Origin: JBDROU01 sp043809745 [NCBI: bacterium]
GTDB taxonomy: Bacteria; Elusimicrobiota; JBDRMW01
DNA: 5,150 nucleotides
Reading direction: 5' to 3'
Assembly (NCBI GenBank): GCA_043809745.1
Contig: JBDROU010000064.1
Location: 1-5,150 of the forward strand
The notes under the pieces are model-generated. The model was given only the letters and a program-made list of their open reading frames with translations. It ran no database searches and was not told the origin of the DNA. The translations under genes were made by a program, and so were the position numbers. Shown here piece after piece: positions 1 through 5,150 of the stretch (positions are counted from its first letter, which is position 1; every line of letters begins with the position of its first letter).

Positions 1-138
1 ATCCGAACGATGCGGTGTTTTACCAATAATTCGAGTTGTGACCGTATCTTTTATGCATTGGCCGATCGTTTTAATAAGAATCCATGGCGGTTGCCTGGTT
101 TTGTCCCAAATCGAAAGTCAGCAGAGATCTTGACATAA
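1..138 (+). CDS. Possible C-terminal fragment of an unidentified gene cut by the left edge
   Basis: Frame 1 is open from the window edge to a TAA at 136-138, giving 45 codons. The peptide is charged and aromatic (it includes DRIFYALADRFNKNPWRLPG) and looks more protein-like than the other frames. Frame 2 is also open from the edge to a TGA at 131-133, so openness alone proves little. I do not recognise the family. The base composition appears less A+T-rich than the following 400 bases, which fits a coding end giving way to non-coding DNA. It could be the tail of a neighbouring gene, a decayed gene, or chance. Confidence 0.25.
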   Translation: MRTMRCFTNNSSCDRIFYALADRFNKNPWRLPGFVPNRKSAEILT

Positions 139-145
139 TGTGACC

Positions 146-166
146 ATATATTCTATTGAAATATAT
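146..166. repeat. A/T-only inverted repeat after the left-edge stop codon
   Basis: ATATATT (146-152) and AATATAT (160-166) are perfect inverted repeats around a 7-base loop. A further GTG (140-142) and CAC (167-169) could add three pairs beyond a 3-base bulge. The stem lacks the G+C content and following T-run of an intrinsic terminator, so a termination role for the gene ending at 138 is only a possibility. Confidence 0.25.
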
Positions 167-363
167 CACTAAAAATACTATAATTTTCAACCAAAATCAT
201 TAAGATCAATAACTTGTTCAAAAACTCGATTGAGAGTGAAATTTAAGCGTTTTGTCGCGATATTTTAAAGCGGATGATAATGCTTGAGTGAAATTCTTGG
301 TGGCAAGCGCAAATTGTGGAGTCAGACTCGCCTTATTTCTTTTGATTAGAAGCCTGAAATAGT

Positions 364-392
364 TTAACAGACGCACCATACGACAGTATATT
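364..392 (+). promoter_or_regulatory. Candidate sigma70-type promoter for the HEAT-repeat/barrel operon
   Basis: TTAACA (364-369, five of six to TTGACA) is followed after exactly 17 bases by TATATT (387-392, five of six to TATAAT). This was the best match I found by eye upstream of the first gene. Transcription would start near 399, leaving an untranslated leader of about 155 nt before the ATG at 554. The organism's sigma factors are unknown, and A/T-rich DNA gives chance matches, so this is a candidate only. Confidence 0.5.
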
Positions 393-444
393 CTGCAAGA
401 TTTTTAATATATAAGTAGTCTTAATTTAGAATATTGATACTAAC

Positions 445-475
445 AATAATATTCGCTGAACATAGCGAAGTTATT
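445..475 (+). promoter_or_regulatory. Bulged hairpin in the predicted leader of the HEAT-repeat gene
   Basis: TTCGCT (452-457) and AGCGAA (464-469) form a perfect 6-bp stem with a GAACAT loop. Skipping the A at 451, the stem continues with AATAAT (445-450) against GTTATT (470-475), including one U-G pair. The total is 12 pairs with a single bulge. It lies about 45 bases downstream of the predicted transcription start and 78 bases before the start codon. It has no clean T-run, so it is not a standard terminator. It could be a leader RNA structure, an mRNA-stability element or a protein-binding palindrome. Confidence 0.4.
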
Positions 476-542
476 ATAGTTTGAATCACATTTTAGAAAC
501 AGCAAATTAAAGTAAATAGACTTACATCACTTAAAAATTAAA

Positions 543-547
543 AAGGA
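543..547 (+). promoter_or_regulatory. Ribosome binding site of the HEAT-repeat gene
   Basis: AAGGA lies six bases upstream of the ATG at 554. This is a good spacing and supports that start codon. Confidence 0.7.
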
Positions 548-553
548 TGCGTC

Positions 554-1504
554 ATGAACAGTAAATTATTAATAAGGACAGCTGGAATTCTGATTATTTT
601 AATCATACCGACAGTTGTTTGCTCCAATGAACTGGATGAGGCTATAACGAGATTAAAAAACAAAGATCAACGCCGGATCGCAGCACAAGAGATTGAACGT
701 ATCGGCGAGCCTGCCCTTAAAAGGCTGACAAAAGAGGCATTAAACAAAGAAAATCATGATGACGAACGCGTATCTGCTTTAATATTAATGGGAAAAATAC
801 GAAGTAAATCAAAACAAATGCATAGCAGGAATGTTTTACAAGTGAGGGGAGCATCTACTGCAAGGACTCCAGTGCAAGATGACACGGAATATGTTCTTAG
901 TGATATTGTTAGAAAGGACAGTAACAGCCGAATTAGAGAGGCTGCGGCTATTGGGCTGGGCCATATCGGGGCATTGAGCACAAAACAGAAACTTAAAGAA
1001 GCCATGGATGACAGATCAGTAAATGTAAGAATGCGAGCAGTATGGGCTTTAGGAAAGATGGGGGATAGCTCGGGAAAAGACCTTGCCCTGAAAACCATAA
1101 AAGAAAAGGATGTGACTGGAAAATTGCTGGCTATGGAAGCACTTGAGTCAATTGGAGACAGCTCGGTAATACCTGAGCTGGAGAAAAATCTTACATCAGA
1201 AGATGTATGGACAAGAATATATTCAAAACTGACTATTAAGAAAGTTCAGCTCTCAGGACTTGAGGGGCAGGGGAAGTTAACATATCTTAAAGAAGCGCTG
1301 AGCGACAAACAGTTTGAAGTCAACGAATGGAGTGCACAGGAACTAGGAAAAGAAATATTAAATAAGACCGCTGAAAAAGCAGGCGCACTGGAAATATTAA
1401 AAGAAGCCGCAAAAAACAAAAAAACAGCAGGAAGTTACGCGGCAGACAAAATATTAACGAAATTAACGAACTCGGGGGAAATACCTTCCGAACGGACTGA
1501 GTAA
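554..1504 (+). CDS. Exported HEAT-repeat protein
   Basis: The product has 316 residues. Residues 1-24 form a signal peptide with a short basic start and a hydrophobic core (GILIILIIPTVV). Cleavage near VCS/NE is plausible. Cys23 is preceded by TVV, a poor lipobox, so a soluble periplasmic protein is likelier than a lipoprotein. The rest is alpha-helical with HEAT/PBS-lyase-type repeats of about 30 residues: partial ones near 27-60 and 70-82, then clear ones near 125-155 (REAAAIGLGHIG), 156-186 (RMRAVWALGKMG) and 187-217 (LLAMEALESIG), and degenerate helices to about 305. A polar linker at 84-110 interrupts the array. HEAT arrays are protein-binding scaffolds, and no catalytic motif is visible. 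The stop codon is 39 bases before the first barrel gene, with no terminator between, so the two are probably co-transcribed. The 3' end also exists as a remnant at 2723-2787. The fold call is secure; the partner and role are unknown. Confidence 0.88.
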   Translation: MNSKLLIRTAGILIILIIPTVVCSNELDEAITRLKNKDQRRIAAQEIERIGEPALKRLTKEALNKENHDDERVSALILMGKIRSKSKQMHSRNVLQVRGASTARTPVQDDTEYVLSDIVRKDSNSRIREAAAIGLGHIGALSTKQKLKEAMDDRSVNVRMRAVWALGKMGDSSGKDLALKTIKEKDVTGKLLAMEALESIGDSSVIPELEKNLTSEDVWTRIYSKLTIKKVQLSGLEGQGKLTYLKEALSDKQFEVNEWSAQELGKEILNKTAEKAGALEILKEAAKNKKTAGSYAADKILTKLTNSGEIPSERTE

Positions 1505-1531
1505 TCTAAGAAAGCTATACCAACTATTATA

Positions 1532-1537
1532 AAGGAG
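1532..1537 (+). promoter_or_regulatory. Ribosome binding site of barrel copy A
   Basis: AAGGAG sits six bases before the ATG at 1544, a near-ideal Shine-Dalgarno. It lies inside a 38-base block (1521-1558) that is repeated without change at 2804-2841 before copy B. Confidence 0.85.
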
Positions 1538-1543
1538 AATTAA

Positions 1544-2563
1544 ATGGCAAGAAGAATTTTAAGTATCACAGTATGTTTAACAATGTTGGCGACGGCTTCA
1601 TTATTTGCCTTTGAAAAACGCATGACAACAGGCAAGGGGAAATTTAGTGTTGGTATTGAAGGAGAGTATTCAAATACTCCTTTGAAACTTGACTCAAATC
1701 CGACATATTATGAATCAAATACTGTGATTGATCATTCGGAGCATACTGTAACAACTACCGAGTACCATACTGATTATTTCCGTGAACGGTATACTGAGAT
1801 AAATGATAGTTACCCAGATTTTACAAAAATGTATATCATTGACAGGGATTGGACAGATATAGAACAAAGGACAAAACTTGTTTTTTTAAACGCAGCATAT
1901 GGAATATTCAATTTTCTGGATGGATATGTAAAAATAGGAGTTGAGAATACTCGAATAGTATATTACGAGAATGTGAATGAGTTTAGTGCATATGCGAATG
2001 GTAGCTGGTCTCAGTATATTGACACCGACTACATAGGACATGAGAATTATCCCACAAGTTTTGCCTGGGGACTCGGGTTCAAGGGAAAGTTATATGGCAA
2101 TGAGCAAGGGCTGTATATCGGTGCAGATGCAAATGTAACCAGGATGCATAGCGAATGGGAATTTATATCTGGTAATTATATTAATGCAAACAACCTTTTT
2201 TCAGGTGTATGGTACGAGAGTAAAGACTTGAGTACCCACGAAATAATCCGTCTCCAGTATGATGCGCAGTTAATAGGTGGATATGCCACAGGAAGATTTT
2301 TTCCATATGCCGGGGCAGGATACATACACTCCAAGATAGAAATGGAAGACAGATATTTTTCTGAAAATGTTTTATATGATGATGGGACGTTAGACACAAC
2401 AGAATATGTAGTTAAAGAAACAAAAGCCACGCTTCGCTCTGTAAAGAATATCAGCGGGGTTGTAGGATGCGAATATCAGTTTGCCGAGAATGCCAGCATA
2501 GATATATCCTGTAAGTATTACGGGGGGTACTCCATAAATATAGGAATACAACTTGGATTTTAA
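1544..2563 (+). CDS. Predicted outer-membrane beta-barrel protein, copy A
   Basis: The product has 339 residues. Residues 1-22 form a signal peptide ending SLFA, with the mature protein starting FEKR. The mature chain is rich in Tyr, Phe, Trp and Gly in alternating-residue strands, for example at 34-43, 111-120, 126-133, 172-184, 188-197, 236-260 and 301-313. It ends in YSINIGIQLGF, a typical C-terminal barrel signal with a final Phe. Between strands lie polar Asn/Asp/Ser/Tyr-rich segments that would be surface loops. Two cysteines (309 and 323) on neighbouring C-terminal strands are also present in copy B. The size suggests roughly 10-14 strands, but the exact topology cannot be counted by eye. 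I do not recognise a named family. A porin-like, adhesin or structural role is possible. The barrel prediction is well supported and the function is not. Confidence 0.85.
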   Translation: MARRILSITVCLTMLATASLFAFEKRMTTGKGKFSVGIEGEYSNTPLKLDSNPTYYESNTVIDHSEHTVTTTEYHTDYFRERYTEINDSYPDFTKMYIIDRDWTDIEQRTKLVFLNAAYGIFNFLDGYVKIGVENTRIVYYENVNEFSAYANGSWSQYIDTDYIGHENYPTSFAWGLGFKGKLYGNEQGLYIGADANVTRMHSEWEFISGNYINANNLFSGVWYESKDLSTHEIIRLQYDAQLIGGYATGRFFPYAGAGYIHSKIEMEDRYFSENVLYDDGTLDTTEYVVKETKATLRSVKNISGVVGCEYQFAENASIDISCKYYGGYSINIGIQLGF

Positions 2564-2576
2564 TTTTAACTAGCTG

Positions 2577-2596
2577 CATAAAACAAGAAATTTATG
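2577..2596 (+). terminator. Weak hairpin followed by T-rich tract after barrel copy A
   Basis: CATAAA (2577-2582) and TTTATG (2591-2596) pair across an 8-base loop and are followed by TTTATTTT (2597-2604). The stem has a single G-C pair, which is poor for intrinsic termination. It may weaken readthrough into copy B or have no function. Confidence 0.2.
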
Positions 2597-2681
2597 TTTA
2601 TTTTAAGCGGTGGATTTAGGTTATTAAATTGGCGAAGCGGAAAGTTTTGAACAATGTAATGTTTATAAATAATGCAGAATA

Positions 2682-2698
2682 ATATTTTTGCAAAATAT
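2682..2698. repeat. Perfect A/T inverted repeat in the inter-barrel spacer
   Basis: ATATTTT (2682-2688) and AAAATAT (2692-2698) flank a TGC loop, with TTTTGCAAAA as a palindromic core. A/T-rich palindromes of this size arise easily by chance in such sequence. No function is assigned. Confidence 0.3.
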
Positions 2699-2722
2699 CT
2701 TCAATATTAAAGAAATTAAATA

Positions 2723-2787
2723 GCGGCAGGAAAAATATTAATAAAATTAGCGAACTCGGTAGAAATACATTCTACTTGATCGAGTAA
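2723..2787 (+). pseudogene. 3'-terminal remnant of a second HEAT-repeat gene copy
   Basis: Positions 2723-2767 match the HEAT gene at 1439-1483 at 38 of 45 bases by hand count. They read in the same frame as AAGKILIKLANSVEI against AADKILTKLTNSGEI in the intact gene. Beyond that the match weakens: the frame stops at a TGA (2777-2779), and a one-base gap brings the alignment back to GAGTAA, equivalent to the intact gene's last codon and stop. Just upstream, ATATTAAAG (2704-2712) resembles ATATTAAAAG in the intact gene, but about 30 bases are missing after it. There is no start codon or signal peptide, so this is a relic. It shows that the duplication that made the two barrel genes extended into the HEAT gene. 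Confidence 0.72.
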
Positions 2788-2814
2788 GTGAAGGAAATTA
2801 TAACAACTATTATA

Positions 2815-2820
2815 AAGGAG
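2815..2820 (+). promoter_or_regulatory. Ribosome binding site of barrel copy B
   Basis: AAGGAG sits six bases before the ATG at 2827. It is identical in sequence and spacing to the site before copy A, as part of the unchanged 38-base block at 2804-2841. Confidence 0.85.
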
Positions 2821-2826
2821 AATTAA

Positions 2827-3840
2827 ATGGCAAGAAGAATTCTAAGTCTGACTGTATGTTTAACAATGATGGCAACGGCTTCATTGTTTGCCTTTGAAAA
2901 ACGCATGACAACAGGCAAGGGGAAGTTTAGTGTTGGTATTGAAGGAGAGTACTCAAATACTCCTTTGAAACTTGACTCAAACCCGACATATTATGAGAAA
3001 ACTATCGTGATTGATCATTCGGAGAATGCTGTGACAATTATCGAGCACCAGAGTGATTATTTCCGTGAACGGTATACTGAGATAAATGAGAGTTTTCCGG
3101 ATTTTACAAGAACATATATTATTGATAGGGATTGGACAGACATTGAACAAAGGACACAACTTGTTTTTCTAAATGCAACATACGGAATATCCGATTTTTT
3201 GGATGGATATGTAAAAATAGGAGTTGATAATACACGGCTAATTTATGACGAGTATGAGAATGAGTTTACTGCATATGCGAATGGTAGCTGGGAGCATGAC
3301 CTTTACATCTCCCATTTTGGACATGAGAATTATCCAAGCAGTTTTGCCTGGGGACTCGGGTTCAAGGGAAAGTTATATGGTAATAAGCAAGGGCTTTATA
3401 TCGGCGCGGATGCAAATATAACCAGTATGCATAGCGAATGGGAATTTTTATCTTATAATTCCAGCAGCAGAAATAGCAATGGCACATGGTACGAGAATAA
3501 AGGATCGACTATTTATGAAATAACACGCCTCCAGTATGATGCGCAGTTAATAGGAGGATATGCCAAAGGGAGATACTTCCCATATGCCGGTGCAGGATAC
3601 ATACACTCAAAGATAGAAATGGAAAACAGATATTCATCTGAATATAAAAGTTATATTAATGGATTGCTATATACAACAGGAAATTATGTCGACGAAACAA
3701 AAGCCACACTTCGCCATGCAAAGAATATCAGCGGGATTATAGGGTGTGAATATCAGTTTGCCAAGAATGCCAGCATCGATGTCTCATGTAAGTATTACGG
3801 GGGATATTCTTTTAATATCGGGTCGAAATTTTCATTTTAA
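2827..3840 (+). CDS. Predicted outer-membrane beta-barrel protein, copy B (paralogue of copy A)
   Basis: The product has 337 residues and is colinear with copy A apart from one two-residue gap near residue 210-230. I estimate identity at roughly three quarters by eye. The signal peptide ends SLFA, as in copy A. Residues 16-57 are identical between the copies, and the predicted strands SFAWGLGFKGKLYGN, RLQYDAQLIGGYA and PYAGAGYIHSKIEME are also shared. Differences cluster at residues 58-78, 156-164, 210-233 and 270-290, all polar segments likely to be loops. The C-terminus YSFNIGSKFSF keeps a terminal Phe, and the paired cysteines are at 307 and 321. The gene is intact with its own strong ribosome binding site, so it is probably expressed. 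The next gene starts 17 bases after its stop, with no terminator between. Function is unknown. Confidence 0.85.
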   Translation: MARRILSLTVCLTMMATASLFAFEKRMTTGKGKFSVGIEGEYSNTPLKLDSNPTYYEKTIVIDHSENAVTIIEHQSDYFRERYTEINESFPDFTRTYIIDRDWTDIEQRTQLVFLNATYGISDFLDGYVKIGVDNTRLIYDEYENEFTAYANGSWEHDLYISHFGHENYPSSFAWGLGFKGKLYGNKQGLYIGADANITSMHSEWEFLSYNSSSRNSNGTWYENKGSTIYEITRLQYDAQLIGGYAKGRYFPYAGAGYIHSKIEMENRYSSEYKSYINGLLYTTGNYVDETKATLRHAKNISGIIGCEYQFAKNASIDVSCKYYGGYSFNIGSKFSF

Positions 3841-3857
3841 CATGCAAGAATAATTTT

Positions 3858-4592
3858 ATGAAAAAACTACTACTTTGTATTGCTTTATTACTTGCTGCCC
3901 CCAAAGTTGGGTTTACTAAGGGTTTTAGTTTTCAGTATCGATTGTTAAGAAATTATTTGGATCTTACCCCTTTAAATAGATATGCCTTTGAGAGAGGATT
4001 TTCGTCATTTGATTTCGGCAATATGCAAAATAACGGAAGTGGAGTGGCATTTTCATTTTTAATTAATAATAAATTGGCAGCAGGTATTTATATTGATGGT
4101 GTTATGACTCCTCAAAACAGTAAAGCAAGTAAAACGTATACAGACAGTAATAATGTGCTTTACGATGGTGGGGTTGATACTATTGATGCAACTATATATT
4201 GGATCGGCCTGTTTATAGAGCGACGACTGCATAAGAATGAATCTTGGGAAACCTCGATTGATGCAGGCGTAGGTCTTGGAGGTGCAGGTATTACGATGAC
4301 TGAACGTATATATACTGAATTTATCGATGTGATAACTGATGATGTGGAAACATCAATTAGCACAAGTAACTATATGCTTCATATCGGTATTAAAGCAAAA
4401 TATAAATATTTTAAATGGGGAAAAATAGGATTGGGATGCGAATATGATTATGTGCCTGATACTGAATGGAAGGTAAAATATAGTTACTCAAATTATCCAT
4501 CAAATTACTCTGTTCCAATACCAGATAAACTGAATTTAAACAAGTATAGCTTTTATATAAGTCTCGAATTTGGTGGAGGATCTTCATTTTAA
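3858..4592 (+). CDS. Predicted small outer-membrane beta-barrel protein
   Basis: The product has 244 residues. Residues 1-20 are a signal peptide (MKKLLLCIALLLAAPKVGFT). The mature part shows alternating hydrophobic strands (SGVAFSFLI, KLAAGIYIDGV, ATIYWIGLFIERRL, SWETSIDAGVGLGG, NYMLHIGIKAKYKYF, GKIGLGCEYDY, KYSFYISLEF) separated by polar turns, and it ends in Phe. This fits an 8- to 10-stranded barrel. It is not an obvious copy of the two larger barrels, although GCEYDY resembles their GCEYQF near the C-terminus. The start follows copy B's stop by 17 bases and has no clear Shine-Dalgarno (only AAGAA nearby). A tiny frame ATG CAA GAA TAA (3842-3853) lies in the gap, so translation may depend on ribosomes arriving from copy B. 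The stop overlaps the next gene's start. The specific family is not recognised. Confidence 0.8.
   Translation: MKKLLLCIALLLAAPKVGFTKGFSFQYRLLRNYLDLTPLNRYAFERGFSSFDFGNMQNNGSGVAFSFLINNKLAAGIYIDGVMTPQNSKASKTYTDSNNVLYDGGVDTIDATIYWIGLFIERRLHKNESWETSIDAGVGLGGAGITMTERIYTEFIDVITDDVETSISTSNYMLHIGIKAKYKYFKWGKIGLGCEYDYVPDTEWKVKYSYSNYPSNYSVPIPDKLNLNKYSFYISLEFGGGSSF
4575..4579 (+). promoter_or_regulatory. Possible distant ribosome binding site of the last gene
   Basis: GGAGG lies inside the 3' end of the preceding gene, 12 bases before the ATG at 4592. That spacing is longer than usual, so start selection probably also uses coupling through the TAATG overlap. Confidence 0.4.
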
Positions 4593-5029
4593 TGAGAATA
4601 CATAGTTTATTAAAAATTACTAATACATCATTTTTTATCAGTTTAATTATTTTATTCCCATATTCAGCTAACTGCTGGCAGTTATTTACTACAATGCCCG
4701 CTGTAGAAGGTGTTGTTACCGACGCTGATACAGGCAAACCAATCGAAAACGCCTGGATAACTTACATATATGAGAAACGCTTTCTAATTGGACACCCTGG
4801 TGGAACATCAACAAAAGTACTAAAGAGTGGCGGTATCTTAACTGATGAAAATGGTCGATATTATATACCTATATTCAAAAGTAAACATATTCTTAGCTAT
4901 TCTATAGGTATTAACATAGCTGTAATTCATCCTCTATATGATAGCTTGATGATTGGATATGTTTATATTTATGACCGTGAAATTAAGAAATATGTTGTAA
5001 GAAAAGGGCAATTATTGACAACTGCATAA
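4592..5029 (+). CDS. Small exported protein with a carboxypeptidase-regulatory-like (beta-sandwich) domain
   Basis: The product has 145 residues. Residues 1-28 form a signal peptide with hydrophobic core FFISLIILF, ending YSANC. The Asn before Cys28 argues against a standard lipobox, though a lipoprotein cannot be excluded. Residues 38-60 (VEGVVTDADTGKPIENAWIT) and 82-94 (ILTDENGRYYIP) match the two signature segments of CarboxypepD_reg/CNA_B-like domains. These are a first strand G-V-V-x-D-x-x-T-G-K-P-I-x-x-A, then T-D-x-x-G-x-Y. This is a non-catalytic seven-stranded sandwich usually involved in binding or structure on exported proteins. A zinc-peptidase domain is absent. A second part (100-135) is aromatic and strand-rich. 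The ATG shares a base with the previous stop codon (TAATG), suggesting translational coupling and a shared function with the upstream barrel. Confidence 0.8.
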   Translation: MRIHSLLKITNTSFFISLIILFPYSANCWQLFTTMPAVEGVVTDADTGKPIENAWITYIYEKRFLIGHPGGTSTKVLKSGGILTDENGRYYIPIFKSKHILSYSIGINIAVIHPLYDSLMIGYVYIYDREIKKYVVRKGQLLTTA

Positions 5030-5032
5030 GTA

Positions 5033-5050
5033 ATGTCCTATTTAGGGCAT
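5033..5050. repeat. Short hairpin followed by an A-run after the last gene
   Basis: ATGTCC (5033-5038) and GGGCAT (5045-5050) pair with one U-G, around a TATTTA loop. Seven A's follow. On the + strand there is no T-run, and on the - strand the T-run comes before the hairpin, so it is not a recognisable intrinsic terminator in either direction. The remaining bases to 5150 appear richer in G+C than the gene cluster and contain no gene I can support. Confidence 0.3.
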
Positions 5051-5150
5051 AAAAAAAGAGGGGTCGCATAAAGAAACGATCGTAAAAGACGGGGCTTGCC
5101 TTTTATCCTGGTTGAATGGTATCGTGCGGTAGCCGATAGTGTCTGTAAAT

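Larger units (their letters stand above)
139..553. other. Non-coding A+T-rich upstream region
   Basis: This 415-base stretch has no supportable gene. It holds an A/T inverted repeat just after the left-edge stop codon (ATATATT 146-152 with AATATAT 160-166), a 9-base direct repeat AGTGAAATT at 235-243 and 287-295, a promoter candidate at 364-392 and a bulged hairpin at 445-475. A 53-codon minus-strand open frame (379 down to 218) lacks a ribosome binding site and was not accepted as a gene. The region probably separates two transcription units and carries the promoter and leader of the HEAT-repeat gene. Confidence 0.6.
2564..2826. other. Spacer between the two barrel copies
   Basis: This 263-base spacer holds no intact gene. 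Its last 104 bases (2723-2826) are homologous to the 3' end of the HEAT-repeat gene plus the leader of barrel copy A. Upstream of that, 2600-2722 has patchy resemblance to the HEAT gene around 1258-1438, for example GAAGCG and AGTTT-GAA in the same order, but it is too degenerate to assert by eye. It also holds a weak A/T hairpin (2577-2596) and an inverted repeat at 2682-2698. I saw no convincing promoter. Confidence 0.6.

Noticed and set aside
235-295. Direct repeat AGTGAAATT (two copies 52 bases apart) as a regulator site or start of a CRISPR-like array
   Set aside because: There are only two copies of nine bases in A/T-rich DNA, with no regular spacing or third unit.
218-379. Minus-strand open frame of 53 codons starting MVRLLNYFRLLIK
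   Set aside because: It has no ribosome binding site upstream, no recognisable family, and it runs against all other genes while overlapping the best promoter match. Chance is the simpler explanation.
554-622. HEAT-repeat protein as a lipoprotein
   Set aside because: Cys23 is preceded by Val-Val, which does not fit the usual small residue before the lipidated cysteine. Ordinary signal peptidase cleavage is likelier.
754-1098. Minus-strand open frame of 114 codons
   Set aside because: It lies entirely inside the HEAT-repeat gene, whose reading frame has a clear signal peptide and repeats. It is a shadow frame.
4411-4737. Minus-strand open frame of 108 codons across the junction of the last two genes
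   Set aside because: It covers the ends of two well-supported + strand genes, and its translation shows no domain.
5015-5044. Promoter-like TTGACA at the end of the last gene, with TATTTA 18 bases on
   Set aside because: The -10 element matches only three of six positions, and no gene start follows within the window.
5033-5057. Hairpin plus homopolymer as an intrinsic terminator
   Set aside because: The homopolymer is an A-run on the + strand. A terminator needs T's after the stem, and on the - strand the T's precede it.
5033-5071. Short frame ATG TCC TAT ... GCA TAA (12 codons) after the last gene
   Set aside because: It is too short, has no ribosome binding site, and overlaps a hairpin and A-run.

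Overview
The window is A+T-rich DNA that reads as part of a chromosome from a Gram-negative (diderm) bacterium. The main evidence is that three of the five complete proteins look like outer-membrane beta-barrels: each has a signal peptide, alternating polar and aromatic strands, and a C-terminal phenylalanine of the kind read by the BAM machinery. The lineage cannot be fixed from sequence alone. All recognisable genes are on the + strand and all five complete products carry an export signal, so this is a cell-envelope gene cluster.

Layout. Positions 1-138 hold the possible tail of an unidentified gene entering from the left. Positions 139-553 are non-coding. They contain a good sigma70-type promoter match (TTAACA, 17-base spacer, TATATT; 364-392) and a bulged hairpin (445-475) in what would be a leader of about 155 nt. 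Positions 554-1504 encode a secreted HEAT-repeat protein. Thirty-nine bases later comes a predicted beta-barrel protein (1544-2563), here called copy A. After a 263-base gap follows a close paralogue, copy B (2827-3840). A third, unrelated-looking barrel (3858-4592) and a small secreted carboxypeptidase-regulatory-like (CarboxypepD_reg) protein (4592-5029, starting on the previous gene's stop codon) complete the run. Positions 5030-5150 hold no gene I can support.

The most informative observation concerns the gap between the two barrel copies. It is not unrelated spacer: positions 2723-2787 match the last codons, stop region and downstream leader of the HEAT-repeat gene. The duplicated unit therefore included at least the 3' end of the HEAT gene together with the barrel gene, and the second HEAT copy was lost or never complete. 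The two barrels have since diverged unevenly. The signal peptide and the first part of the mature protein are almost identical, and the predicted strands are well conserved. Four blocks that look like surface loops are strongly changed.

How the genes work together is inference. The order (exported HEAT scaffold, two variant barrels, a third barrel, a small exported beta-sandwich domain) and the tight spacing at several junctions suggest a co-expressed surface or periplasmic assembly. No catalytic function is visible in any of the proteins.
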